A stretch of 15,176 nucleotides of DNA from Eubacterium sp. (GCA_020859645.1 JAJBVU010000241.1:1-15176), one strand, 5' to 3'; shown: positions 1-8,128, counted from the first letter of the stretch. The notes: generated from the sequence alone by a model not told the origin. A program made the numbers and translations.

Positions 1-102
1 AATTAATGTAAACTAAAATAGCTGCGGGGCGCATCTGAAAGAAGATTGAAGAAAACTTTAAGTCTTTTTTCAAATGCGGTTTTGCGGCAATATAGTCTTT
101 CT

Positions 103-119
103 TAAGGAGGAGCAATATG
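103..119 (+). promoter_or_regulatory. Ribosome binding site and start of the efflux operon
   Basis: A full TAAGGAGG lies at 103-110, six bases before the ATG at 117, and fixes the start of the adaptor gene. The upstream leader 1-102 has stop codons in all frames, so it holds no visible end of a preceding gene. A TAAAAT at 14-19 could be a -10 element, but its -35 would fall outside the window, so no promoter is claimed. Confidence 0.8.
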
Positions 120-1559
120 AAAAAATATTATAAGGCAGCAGCCCTTTGTATAGCAGCAGTAATGGCTGTGGGCTGCGGAGGAAGCAGCAAAGGCGGCGAT
201 ATGGCAGGGGGACCCGGCGGAATGGGTATGGAACAACAGGTTGCTGCCACATCGGTTTACGCTGACAACCCCACAACCGGCACTATCAAAAACCAGTATA
301 CATACAGCGGTACAATTCAGCCTAACGAAGAGGTAACCGTTACATCCACAGTCAGCGGCAAGGTAGCCAGCGTCAACTACGGCGTAGGCGACTATGTTCA
401 GGCAGGGGCTGTTCTCTTCCAAATGGATACCGAAAGCCTTCAGAACTCCGTTAAGTCCGCTCAGGCAAGTCTTGCTACGGCACAGACAAACTTAAAGCAG
501 GTAACGGGCGGAACAACCCAAAGCTCAATCAACAGTGCAAAGAACTCTATTACTTCGGCGGAAAACTCTGTTGCAAACGCAGAAACAAGCCTTAACACAG
601 CACAGACAAACCTTGATAAGGCTCAAAGCGACTATGACCTCTATAAGCAGCTTTATGACGCAGGGGGCATAGCGACCGAAACACTTACAACATATGAAAA
701 CGCTCTTAAAACAGCGCAGGATAACTACAACACAGCACAGACATCTTTAAAGAGCGCACAGGAAGCTTTAGAGCTTGCCCAGTCAAGCTATGATATTTTG
801 GTTAATCAGACCATAGGCGAAAATCAGGAAACAGCCGAAAACTCAGTAACCTCTGCTCAGATTGCTCTTGAAGCGGCTCAGAAGAATTTAAGAGACGCAA
901 CTGTTACAAGCCCCATTTCAGGCACTGTTCTTGAATGCAACGTAACAGCCGGAGCAACTCTTTCAAGCTCAACACCCTTTGTTATTATAGACCAAAGCAC
1001 AGTTGACGTAGAGGTTAATGTATCGGAGCAGATCATTTCCGTTCTTTCCGTAGGCAGCGAGGCTGAAATTACCGTTTCAACTCTGGGCAGCGAAACATTT
1101 ACGGGCAACGTAACCGAGATTGCTCCCGGGGCTAACTCCGACGGAACATACACTGTTAAGCTGAACATTCCCAATCCCGACGGAAAGCTTAAGTCAGGTA
1201 TGAGTGCAAAGGTAGCCTTCAATAAGGAAATCTCTACAGACGCACTTGTAGTTCCCAGAGACAGCGTTTTGAATGACGACGATGAATATTATGTATTCGT
1301 AGTAGCCGATGACAACACAGCCGAAAGAAGAGTTGTTGAAATCGGCGTAGACGGCGGAACTGAAATCGAAATAGCAAGCGGCGTAGACGCAGACGAACTT
1401 GTTGTTACAAAGGGTCAGACTTACCTTGTTGACGGAAGCCTGCTTAATGTAGTTCAGATTAACGGCGTGGTTGTTGAAGACGATGAAGAGGAAGCTGCAC
1501 CGGCAGACGCAGCAGCCCCTGAAAACGCAGAACAGCCCGGAGAGGAGACAACTAAATAA
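117..1559 (+). CDS. RND efflux membrane-fusion (periplasmic adaptor) lipoprotein, HlyD/AcrA family
   Basis: This is a 480-residue adaptor that should link the RND pump encoded next to the TolC-like protein. Residues 1-19 are a signal peptide ending in a lipobox (A17-V-G-C20), so the protein is probably lipid-anchored on the outer face of the membrane. A Gly/Met-rich stretch follows (about 27-40, M29, M36, M38). The family layout is clear: split lipoyl-like domain at about 62-105 and 262-293 (the second half containing ATVTSPISGTV), a long alpha-hairpin at about 106-258 rich in TAQT and SAQ heptads, a beta-barrel domain at about 294-370, and a membrane-proximal domain at about 371-452. The last 27 residues are a disordered-looking Glu/Ala/Pro tail. 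The hairpin tip is near residues 180-186 (LYDAGGIATETL), which corresponds to the TolC-contacting tip of AcrA. Its stop codon overlaps the pump start by one base, so the two are probably translationally coupled. The substrate cannot be told. Confidence 0.93.
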   Translation: MKKYYKAAALCIAAVMAVGCGGSSKGGDMAGGPGGMGMEQQVAATSVYADNPTTGTIKNQYTYSGTIQPNEEVTVTSTVSGKVASVNYGVGDYVQAGAVLFQMDTESLQNSVKSAQASLATAQTNLKQVTGGTTQSSINSAKNSITSAENSVANAETSLNTAQTNLDKAQSDYDLYKQLYDAGGIATETLTTYENALKTAQDNYNTAQTSLKSAQEALELAQSSYDILVNQTIGENQETAENSVTSAQIALEAAQKNLRDATVTSPISGTVLECNVTAGATLSSSTPFVIIDQSTVDVEVNVSEQIISVLSVGSEAEITVSTLGSETFTGNVTEIAPGANSDGTYTVKLNIPNPDGKLKSGMSAKVAFNKEISTDALVVPRDSVLNDDDEYYVFVVADDNTAERRVVEIGVDGGTEIEIASGVDADELVVTKGQTYLVDGSLLNVVQINGVVVEDDEEEAAPADAAAPENAEQPGEETTK

Positions 1560-4500
1560 TGATTAAAACCGCAATTAAACGACCGGTTACGGTATGTATG
1601 CTTGTTATAGCCGTTCTTGTTATAGGCTTTGCGGCATATATGACCCTTGACCTTGCTTATATGCCCAGCACCAGCGCACCCTATGCAATGGTTATGGTGT
1701 CATATGAAGACGCAGGTCCTGAAGAGGTTTTGGAGCTTGTAACAAAACCCTTGGAGGAACAGCTTTCCACAATTACTGGCGTTGAATCCGTTACGTCAAC
1801 GTCATCTGACGGCAGTGCAAGAGTTATGCTTGAATTTACGTCAGACACAGACCTTGACGATGCAGTAAACGACATCAGAGACAAAATGGAGAGAGTAAGA
1901 CTTCCGGATGACGCTGACGACCCCTCCATTATGAAAATGGAAATGGATTCAGACTCCTTTAACGTAGGTATTACGTCGGACACAATGGACGTAGCTTCAC
2001 TTTATACCTATGTTGATGACAACATTCTTACATATTTCGAAAGAATAGAGGGTGTAGCCTCAGTTGAAATCATGGGCGGTATCGACACCGAAATTCAGGT
2101 TGTTATCGACCCCGAAAAGGCTGCTATGTACGGCATATCCCTTTCTACAATATCCTCTTCACTTTCCGCTGAAAACCAAAATATTTCGGCAGGTACTCTT
2201 AAACAGGGTACTCAGGATATGACCCTGAGAGTGGCAGGTCAGTTTGACTCAATAGAGGACGTTAAAAACATTTATATAACCACTTCGGAGGGCAACGGTC
2301 TCCTTCTTAAGGATATTGCCACATCAATCGAAGAGGTTCAGCTTGACCAGGAGAGAATTTCTCTTATAAACGGAACAGAGGGTATTAACGTAAGCATTTC
2401 ACTTGCTTCCGACGGCAACATCGTAAACGTATCAGACAGCGTAAATGAAACAATCGAACAGCTTGAAGCATCTGAGCCCAACCTTGACTTCCTTATGCTT
2501 TCAACAACAGCTGACTACATTAAGAGATCTATCAACAACGTAGTTGAAACAGCCTTCCAGGCAGCTATTATAGCCGTTATCGTTCTTCTTATTTTCCTTC
2601 AGAACTGGAAGAGTGCTTTGATTATAGGTATTTCAATCCCCACATCAATTATGGCAACCTTCGGCGCTATGTATTTAAGAGGAATGACAATGAATATCAT
2701 TTCTATGGGCGGTGTCGTTATAGCAATAGGTATGCTGGTTGATAACTCGGTAGTTGTACTTGAAAATATTTCGAACTGGCGTGCAAAGGGCTATTCAACC
2801 TTTGAGTCTGCTTATCAGGGTACAAAAGAGGTTGCTATGGCGGTATTCGCTTCAACCTTAACCACAATCGCCGTTTTTGCTCCCTTCCTTTTCTGGGACA
2901 GCACAATGGGTACTATGCTTATGGAAATCGCTTATACAGTCTGCGTAGCTCTTGCGGCTTCTTATGTGGTTTCTATTACATTCGTTCCCACAGCCTGTGC
3001 TTTGCTTATGGCTAATGAGGACAGACCCAGAATAAGACCTAAGAGAAGAACCTTCCTTAACACAATAGGCGACGTTGTAAACAAAGGTCTTGAAAGACTT
3101 GACGCAGTTTACAGCAGATTTTTGGGGCTTTGCCTCCGCCACAGAATAATTACCGTTGCAATAGTAATAGTGCTTTTCGTTCTGACACTTTCAACAGCGG
3201 GCAGCTTAGGTATGAACCTTATGTCAAGCTCAGACGAAGGCTCAATCTCCGTTTCGGCTGACGTTCCCGACGGATATGACTTTGACTATTCATATGACAT
3301 AATGATGGAAATGATCGACTGTATAGGCGAAATTCCCGAGGTTGAGTCGTCAAACGCCCAGGTAAGCTCAAACAGAGTAAGCATAAGCTATAACCTTGTT
3401 TCATCTGACGAAAGAGACAGAAGCGACGAAGACATTTCCGCTTATATAGAAGAAAAGGTTAAGAATATTGCCGGTGCTGATATAAGCGTTTCCGAAGGGT
3501 CTATGGCTATGGGTTCATTCGGCGGAAGCGGCTTCACTCTTGAAATTGCAGGTGAGGACACAGACACATTAAGAGAAATAAGCGACGACCTTATTGAAAA
3601 ATTTGAAGAAATTGACGGGGCAAAGGATATTGAAAGCTCTCTCGACTCTTCACAGCTTCAGGTAGATATAGTAGTAGACAGAGCAAAGGCGGCATCCTAC
3701 GGTATAAGCTCATCTAACATTGCTTCAGCCGTGAGCCTTGCAAACTCAGGCACAACAGGCACAACTCTTAAGGTTGACGGAACTGAAACAGATGTAACTG
3801 TTATGTATCCCGAGGACGAGGTTGAATATGTAAAGGATCTCTATTCAATGACCATAACCACCTCATCGGGTACTGAAATTCCTCTTACAGAGGTAGCCGA
3901 CATAGTAGAAAGCGAAACAGCCCAGACAATCTCAAGAGAGGGTCAGGTAACATATATAAGCATTACAGGTGAAATTGACGGACAGGACACAAGCTCAACA
4001 CAGGCTCTTATTCAGGATAAGCTTGACGAATATGTTTTCCCCGACGGATATTCTTATTCATTCGGCGGTATGGGCGAAATGATGCAGGAGACCTTCAACG
4101 CTTTGTATATAATCATAGCAGTAGCTATACTTCTTGTATTCATAGTTATGGCTTCACAGTTTGAGTCACTTGTTCAGCCCTTCATAATTATGTTCTCAAT
4201 GCCTCTTGCTATTACCGGCGGTTTGTTCGGCTTGTTTATTACGGGTTCGGAGCTTACAGCTTTCGGTCTTATAGGCTTCCTTATGCTGGTAGGTATGGTC
4301 GTTAACAACGGTATCGTTCTTGTAGACTATGCTAACCAAAGACGTTTGGAGCATGGTATGAACTGTTATGAGGCTCTTGTTGAAGCAGGCCGCTCGAGAC
4401 TGAGACCTATTCTTATGACAACACTTACTACAGTCTGCGGTATGATTCCCATGGCTTTGGCTCTTTCGGAAGGTATGGAAACACAGCAGGCAATGGGTAT

Positions 4501-4696
4501 TGTAATTATATTCGGTCTTTCAATAGGTACTCTTGTAACCCTTGTGTTCATACCCGTTCTTTACTCACTGATTAACAGTCTGTCAGGAAGAATTAGGAAG
4601 ATAACAGCCAAGACATCACCCTATGCAGACGCTATGGAGGATAAATATTCAAGAGCATTAAAGGCATTTAAAGAAAAACAACAGCAAAATCTTTGA
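1559..4696 (+). CDS. AcrB-type RND efflux pump, inner membrane subunit (HAE family)
   Basis: This 1045-residue protein is the proton-driven pump of the tripartite system and has the normal family length. It shows the RND duplication: TM1 at about 11-30, a large extracytoplasmic domain, a TM2-TM6 block at about 330-485, TM7 at about 528-548, a second large domain, and a TM8-TM12 block at about 847-1005. The TM4 motif GMLVDNSVVVLENI carries the proton-relay Asp (D395, equivalent to AcrB D407). The AcrB D408 position is N396. TM10 reads GMVVNNGIVLVDY, with N916 where AcrB has K940. An Arg-Pro pair in TM11 (R949, LRPILMTT) matches the AcrB R971 region. These substitutions are not rare in Gram-positive RND proteins, so they do not suggest a dead pump. 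The start is supported by GGAGAGGAG at 1539-1547 and the TAATG overlap with the adaptor gene. The drug, lipid, peptide or metal substrate cannot be deduced. Confidence 0.95.
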   Translation: MIKTAIKRPVTVCMLVIAVLVIGFAAYMTLDLAYMPSTSAPYAMVMVSYEDAGPEEVLELVTKPLEEQLSTITGVESVTSTSSDGSARVMLEFTSDTDLDDAVNDIRDKMERVRLPDDADDPSIMKMEMDSDSFNVGITSDTMDVASLYTYVDDNILTYFERIEGVASVEIMGGIDTEIQVVIDPEKAAMYGISLSTISSSLSAENQNISAGTLKQGTQDMTLRVAGQFDSIEDVKNIYITTSEGNGLLLKDIATSIEEVQLDQERISLINGTEGINVSISLASDGNIVNVSDSVNETIEQLEASEPNLDFLMLSTTADYIKRSINNVVETAFQAAIIAVIVLLIFLQNWKSALIIGISIPTSIMATFGAMYLRGMTMNIISMGGVVIAIGMLVDNSVVVLENISNWRAKGYSTFESAYQGTKEVAMAVFASTLTTIAVFAPFLFWDSTMGTMLMEIAYTVCVALAASYVVSITFVPTACALLMANEDRPRIRPKRRTFLNTIGDVVNKGLERLDAVYSRFLGLCLRHRIITVAIVIVLFVLTLSTAGSLGMNLMSSSDEGSISVSADVPDGYDFDYSYDIMMEMIDCIGEIPEVESSNAQVSSNRVSISYNLVSSDERDRSDEDISAYIEEKVKNIAGADISVSEGSMAMGSFGGSGFTLEIAGEDTDTLREISDDLIEKFEEIDGAKDIESSLDSSQLQVDIVVDRAKAASYGISSSNIASAVSLANSGTTGTTLKVDGTETDVTVMYPEDEVEYVKDLYSMTITTSSGTEIPLTEVADIVESETAQTISREGQVTYISITGEIDGQDTSSTQALIQDKLDEYVFPDGYSYSFGGMGEMMQETFNALYIIIAVAILLVFIVMASQFESLVQPFIIMFSMPLAITGGLFGLFITGSELTAFGLIGFLMLVGMVVNNGIVLVDYANQRRLEHGMNCYEALVEAGRSRLRPILMTTLTTVCGMIPMALALSEGMETQQAMGIVIIFGLSIGTLVTLVFIPVLYSLINSLSGRIRKITAKTSPYADAMEDKYSRALKAFKEKQQQNL

Positions 4697-4700
4697 AAGA

Positions 4701-4718
4701 AGGAGGAGATAGGAAATG
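4701..4718 (+). promoter_or_regulatory. Ribosome binding site of the TolC-like gene
   Basis: AGGAGGAG at 4701-4708 sits seven bases before the ATG at 4716 and starts four bases after the pump stop codon. This supports the chosen start and cotranscription. Confidence 0.8.
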
Positions 4719-5882
4719 AAAAAAAATAAATTAATAACTGCGGTGCTTATAACAACGATTGCGGCAGGCAGTGTTTCGGCAAACGTATATGCAAAAGCCT
4801 ATTCATTAAGCCAAAATAAAGTATCAACAACAACCAAAATAGGGACGGGGTCAACCCCATCCCTGGCTGAAGGCGAGGCTATGACCGTTGATGCGGCAGT
4901 GGCAAGGGCTATTGAAAGAAGCACAACAATTAAGACCTATGAGGACAACATCGAAATAACAGAGGATAACTTAGACGATGTAAGAGTTGAAAGGCTTGAC
5001 GCCACAGAGTGGAACGAAATAAACTCATACGCCATAAGCTATAAAAAGCTTGAACTTCAAAAGGAAGATTATAAGGATAAAATCGAGGCTGAAAAGCAGA
5101 CTATAAGATATAATATTGAAAATTATTTTTCAACTATTCTTTATATGCAGGACTACCTTGCTATTTATGATGAGATTTTAGATGTTGCCGCAAGAAGCCT
5201 TGAAGTAACCAAAAAGCAGTATGAGCTGGGAATGATAAGCCAAAATGAATATGACCAGGCAGTGAATGAATATAACGAAAAGGTAACTTCAAAGACCACA
5301 GCCGAAAACTCAATCAGCTCCTCTTATACGGCTCTTAACACACTTCTTGACTATAACGTAGCGGCTACATACCCCGTAACCCTTGACGATGAAGAAACAG
5401 GGGAAAGCATTGTGGTTTATGAGCCTGTTGACAAAACAACTCTTGCTACGGCAGTTGCTTTGGCTACATCTTCAAGCAACATCACAATAAAGTCACTTGA
5501 AAGAAATGTTGAAATAGCTCAGTATACTGTAGATACCTATTCAGATCTTTATTCAAATGACAGCGAGATTGAGAAAACAGCGGCTCTTTATACCGCTACA
5601 AGCTCATTAAACAACACAAAATTAAGCTATGAAGCGTCCGTTAAGACACTTTATCAGAACATTTTGGAAAATGAGGACAGCTATAACGACCTTAACAATC
5701 AGCTGACTACTCTTCAAAATACAATGTCAATTTATGAAAAGCAGTATGAACTGGGTCAGATAACAGAGCTTGCTCTTGACTCATATAAGCTTGAGGAAAA
5801 GCAGCTTGTTTTGTCAATTCAGAACACTGTAAACACACATTATTTCTATATGCAGCAATACGAGAATCCAAATCTCCTGTAA
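4716..5882 (+). CDS. TolC-family protein, apparently without the outer-membrane beta-barrel strands
   Basis: This 388-residue protein is exported: a signal peptide at 1-26 (likely cut after VYA) is followed by a Ser/Thr-rich linker to about 55. Two tandem repeats of the TolC fold follow. Each ends in the family's conserved helix-turn motif: KKQYELGMISQNEYDQAV at 166-183 and EKQYELGQITELALDSYK at 341-358. In TolC proteins each repeat also carries two beta-strands that build the outer-membrane barrel, between the first helix and the long helix. Here those gaps are only about 15-30 residues (93-110 and 278-305). They lack the Pro/Ser/Leu and aromatic-Gly pattern of the strands and read as helix or short loop. 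The protein is therefore shorter than typical TolC (about 430 mature residues). I infer a helical tunnel or adaptor partner acting outside the cytoplasmic membrane with the pump and adaptor. A general secreted coiled-coil protein is the alternative. Confidence 0.85.
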   Translation: MKKNKLITAVLITTIAAGSVSANVYAKAYSLSQNKVSTTTKIGTGSTPSLAEGEAMTVDAAVARAIERSTTIKTYEDNIEITEDNLDDVRVERLDATEWNEINSYAISYKKLELQKEDYKDKIEAEKQTIRYNIENYFSTILYMQDYLAIYDEILDVAARSLEVTKKQYELGMISQNEYDQAVNEYNEKVTSKTTAENSISSSYTALNTLLDYNVAATYPVTLDDEETGESIVVYEPVDKTTLATAVALATSSSNITIKSLERNVEIAQYTVDTYSDLYSNDSEIEKTAALYTATSSLNNTKLSYEASVKTLYQNILENEDSYNDLNNQLTTLQNTMSIYEKQYELGQITELALDSYKLEEKQLVLSIQNTVNTHYFYMQQYENPNLL

Positions 5883-5963
5883 AAGCTTGAAAGCTAAAAA
5901 AAGCGGAATAATCACTTTTACAGTATGAGTTATCTGTTATCTTAAGATTTAAAATTTTCGGAG

Positions 5964-6007
5964 AGGCTCGCACACGGCTTGGGAGCTTTGTGTGAGCCTT
6001 TTCTTTT
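5964..6007 (+). terminator. Intrinsic terminator after the efflux operon
   Basis: An 11-bp stem (AGGCTCGCACA at 5964-5974 with TGTGTGAGCCT at 5989-5999, one G-T wobble) has a 14-base loop and is followed directly by TTTTCTTTT. It lies 81 bases after the tolC-like stop and only 29 bases before the response regulator start. Confidence 0.88.
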
Positions 6008-6036
6008 AACAAACGAGACAAAACGAGGTGAATTTG

Positions 6037-6732
6037 ATGGAGAGAAAATATACTATTCTTGTGGCAGACGATGAGGCCGAAATAAGAGAGGTTTTGAGGG
6101 TTCTTCTTGAAAGTGAGGGCTATAACGTAATAGAAGCGGTGAACGGAGATGACGCCGTAAACAAAATTGATGAAAGCATTTCACTTATTATTTTAGATGT
6201 TATGATGCCTGTAAAGGACGGGCTTAAGGCATGCGCCGAAATAAGAGAAAAAACTATGGCGCCTATATTGTTTTTGACAGCTAAAACAGAGGATTCCGAC
6301 AAGACTATGGGCTTCTGCTTAGGCGGAGACGACTATATGGTTAAGCCCTTTTCATTTACCGAAATCGTGGCAAGGGTTAAAGCCCTTCTGCGCAGATATT
6401 ATATCTACCGCAACAGCGAGGAGGAAGAGGGGAAGGTTATTAAAATCGGCGATCTTGTTATAGACACCGATAAAAACTCCGTTACCGTCGGGGGAAACGA
6501 GGTTATTTTAACTGATATTGAATATAACATTTTGCTGCTGCTTGCTTCGCACAGAAAGAAGATTTTCACAAACGAAAATATTTATGAATCCGTTTGGAAT
6601 GAAATGTATGTATATTCCGCAAGCAACACAGTGACCGTTCATATAAGAAAGCTGCGCTCCAAAATAGAGAAGGATCCGCAGAACCCTAAGTATATAAAGA
6701 CTGTTTGGGGAAGAGGTTATAGGATTGAGTAA
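6037..6732 (+). CDS. OmpR/PhoB-family response regulator
   Basis: This is a DNA-binding response regulator of 231 residues, the usual length. The receiver domain (about 4-118) has the acidic pair D11-D12, phospho-acceptor D54 (LDVMMP), T81 and K103 (VKPF). A winged-helix DNA-binding domain (about 128-231) ends in the typical VWGRGYRIE. An upstream GTG at 6028 is in frame, but AGGTG at 6026-6030 is the ribosome binding site of the ATG at 6037 (six-base spacer), so I take the ATG. The gene overlaps the kinase by 8 bases. Its position behind the efflux genes suggests it controls them, but no operator repeat could be assigned with confidence. Confidence 0.95.
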   Translation: MERKYTILVADDEAEIREVLRVLLESEGYNVIEAVNGDDAVNKIDESISLIILDVMMPVKDGLKACAEIREKTMAPILFLTAKTEDSDKTMGFCLGGDDYMVKPFSFTEIVARVKALLRRYYIYRNSEEEEGKVIKIGDLVIDTDKNSVTVGGNEVILTDIEYNILLLLASHRKKIFTNENIYESVWNEMYVYSASNTVTVHIRKLRSKIEKDPQNPKYIKTVWGRGYRIE

Positions 6733-8128
6733 AATATTCGGGAAAGCTTCAAAAGCCAAAAAGAAAAAAGCAATAGGCAGCAGCGATATAAGCAGGCGGT
6801 TTTTGTTTGCCAATATTTTTGCGGTGCTTTGTGCAATAATTTTGTTTGTGTTTTTGCTTCTTATTGAAAACAGGGTCATAGGCAACAGATATACCGGTCA
6901 GGACTATGTTCTTGAGTCTACCCTTCAGGAGGTTGAACAGCTTCAAAAATATATTTTCGAAAATGAGCTTACAACCGAGGATATAGACGAAATCGATCAG
7001 TGGGTTTTTAACAGAAGAAACGTGTTTCTCATTATTTATGATAACGGAAAGGTTATTTATGACTCTACATACGGCTTAGACAGACCGAAGGAGGCGGATG
7101 AAGAAAATGACGTAATGCTGCCCACAAGATATCACCCTAAGTATTCACTTGAATTTTTAGACAAAACCGTAAGCTGCGACTTTTTGACATTTTTGAATAT
7201 GAGGGCAAGGTTTATTTACGGAACATTCCAGTTTGCCATATGCTGTCTTTTGGTGCTTGCCATAGTTATATTTAATTTCTATAAAATAACAAGCTATTAT
7301 AAAACCCTTGAAGAGGACGCCCGAAAAATCGAAGGGGGCGACCTTAACCACAAAATCACAATAAAGGGTCACAGCAGACTTTCGGCTTTGGCTGACGCTA
7401 TGGAGCGAATGAGAGTTTCCATAATAGAGAGACACGAAAAGGAAAGGGAGCTTATAGAGTCAAGCCACAATTTGGTCAGGTCAATGTCTCACGATTTGAG
7501 GACACCTTTGACAATTCTGATTGGCTATTTGGAAATTTTATCGGGAAAGAAATATAAGGACGAGGAAACAAGAGATATTTATATAGATAAGTGTAAGGAT
7601 AAGGCTTATCAGATTAAATATCTTTCGGACAGGCTATTTGAATATTTTTTGGCGTTTTCAACTGAGGAGGACACTCTTCACCCGTTAATTTACGAAAAAA
7701 ATGTTTTCAGCCAGCTTATTGAGGACTATGTTTTTACACTGAACGAAAAGGAATTCGACCTGAATTATTCTCCCGATCAGGGCAACAACTATTTCATATC
7801 GATGGATATTCAGCTTATGAGACGTGTTATGGACAATGTTTTCTCAAACATTACAAAATACGGAGACAAGGAAAAGCCCGTTGACATAAGCGTGTTTAAC
7901 AACGGCGAGGAGCTTGTTTTCAGCTTCAGCAATTACAGAAGAAAGAATTTAGCCGAGGTTGAAAGCACCAACATAGGGCTTTCCGTCAGCGAAAAAATAA
8001 TCTCTATGCATAAGGGCAGTCTTGAGATTAAAAAGGGCAGCGAAACCTTTAAAGTAACGGTTAAGCTGCCAATAGCGGAAACCCGCAGTGAATTAGAAAA
8101 CAAAGAACTCAAAGAGAAGGGGCGGTAA
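6725..8128 (+). CDS. Membrane sensor histidine kinase, partner of the response regulator
   Basis: This 467-residue kinase has TM1 at about 25-48, an extracytoplasmic sensor region at about 52-158 with no recognised fold, TM2 at about 161-186, and a HAMP-like linker at about 187-240. A HisKA domain with H256 follows (SMSHDLRTPLTILIGYLEIL), then an HATPase domain at about 320-450. The N-box is DNVFSNITKYG (N371, N375). The usual DxGxG G1 box is absent and reads FSFSNYRRK, followed by NIGLSV as a reduced G2 box. This resembles diverged ATPase domains of some Firmicutes kinases. The start is a TTG inside the regulator's last codons, because no ATG occurs before residue 131 and TM1 would otherwise be lost. 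AGAGG at 6712-6716 is spaced eight bases before it. The signal sensed is unknown. Confidence 0.92.
   Translation: MSKIFGKASKAKKKKAIGSSDISRRFLFANIFAVLCAIILFVFLLLIENRVIGNRYTGQDYVLESTLQEVEQLQKYIFENELTTEDIDEIDQWVFNRRNVFLIIYDNGKVIYDSTYGLDRPKEADEENDVMLPTRYHPKYSLEFLDKTVSCDFLTFLNMRARFIYGTFQFAICCLLVLAIVIFNFYKITSYYKTLEEDARKIEGGDLNHKITIKGHSRLSALADAMERMRVSIIERHEKERELIESSHNLVRSMSHDLRTPLTILIGYLEILSGKKYKDEETRDIYIDKCKDKAYQIKYLSDRLFEYFLAFSTEEDTLHPLIYEKNVFSQLIEDYVFTLNEKEFDLNYSPDQGNNYFISMDIQLMRRVMDNVFSNITKYGDKEKPVDISVFNNGEELVFSFSNYRRKNLAEVESTNIGLSVSEKIISMHKGSLEIKKGSETFKVTVKLPIAETRSELENKELKEKGR
8030..8070 (-). terminator. Probable intrinsic terminator of recG, inside the kinase coding sequence
   Basis: Read on the - strand, GGCAGC (8070-8065) pairs perfectly with GCTGCC (8041-8036), with an additional inner AACC/GGTT pairing in the loop. 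It is followed by C and then TTTTTAA. It starts 39 bases after the recG stop codon, where a terminator is expected, but lies within the last 100 bases of the kinase gene. Confidence 0.6.

Noticed and set aside
67..96. TTTTCA and TATAGT spaced 18 bases upstream of the efflux operon
   Set aside because: The transcript would start on top of the ribosome binding site at 103-110, so it is unlikely to be a working promoter.
102..422. Open frame of 106 codons on the - strand opposite the adaptor gene start
   Set aside because: Cys-rich antisense shadow of the signal peptide and Gly-rich region; no start signal.
878..1222. Open frame of 114 codons on the - strand opposite the adaptor gene
   Set aside because: Antisense shadow of a well-supported gene with strong codon bias on the + strand.
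5886..5897. AGCTTGAAAGCT palindrome-like repeat after the tolC-like stop
   Set aside because: Very short arms and no T-run on the + strand; too weak to call an operator or terminator.
5707..6021. Open frame of 104 codons on the - strand over the 3' end of the tolC-like gene
   Set aside because: It runs through the intrinsic terminator and antisense to a clear coding region, with no recognisable product.
6028..6036. GTG start three codons upstream for the response regulator
   Set aside because: The GTG overlaps the AGGTG that serves as ribosome binding site for the ATG at 6037, and receiver domains normally begin close to that ATG.
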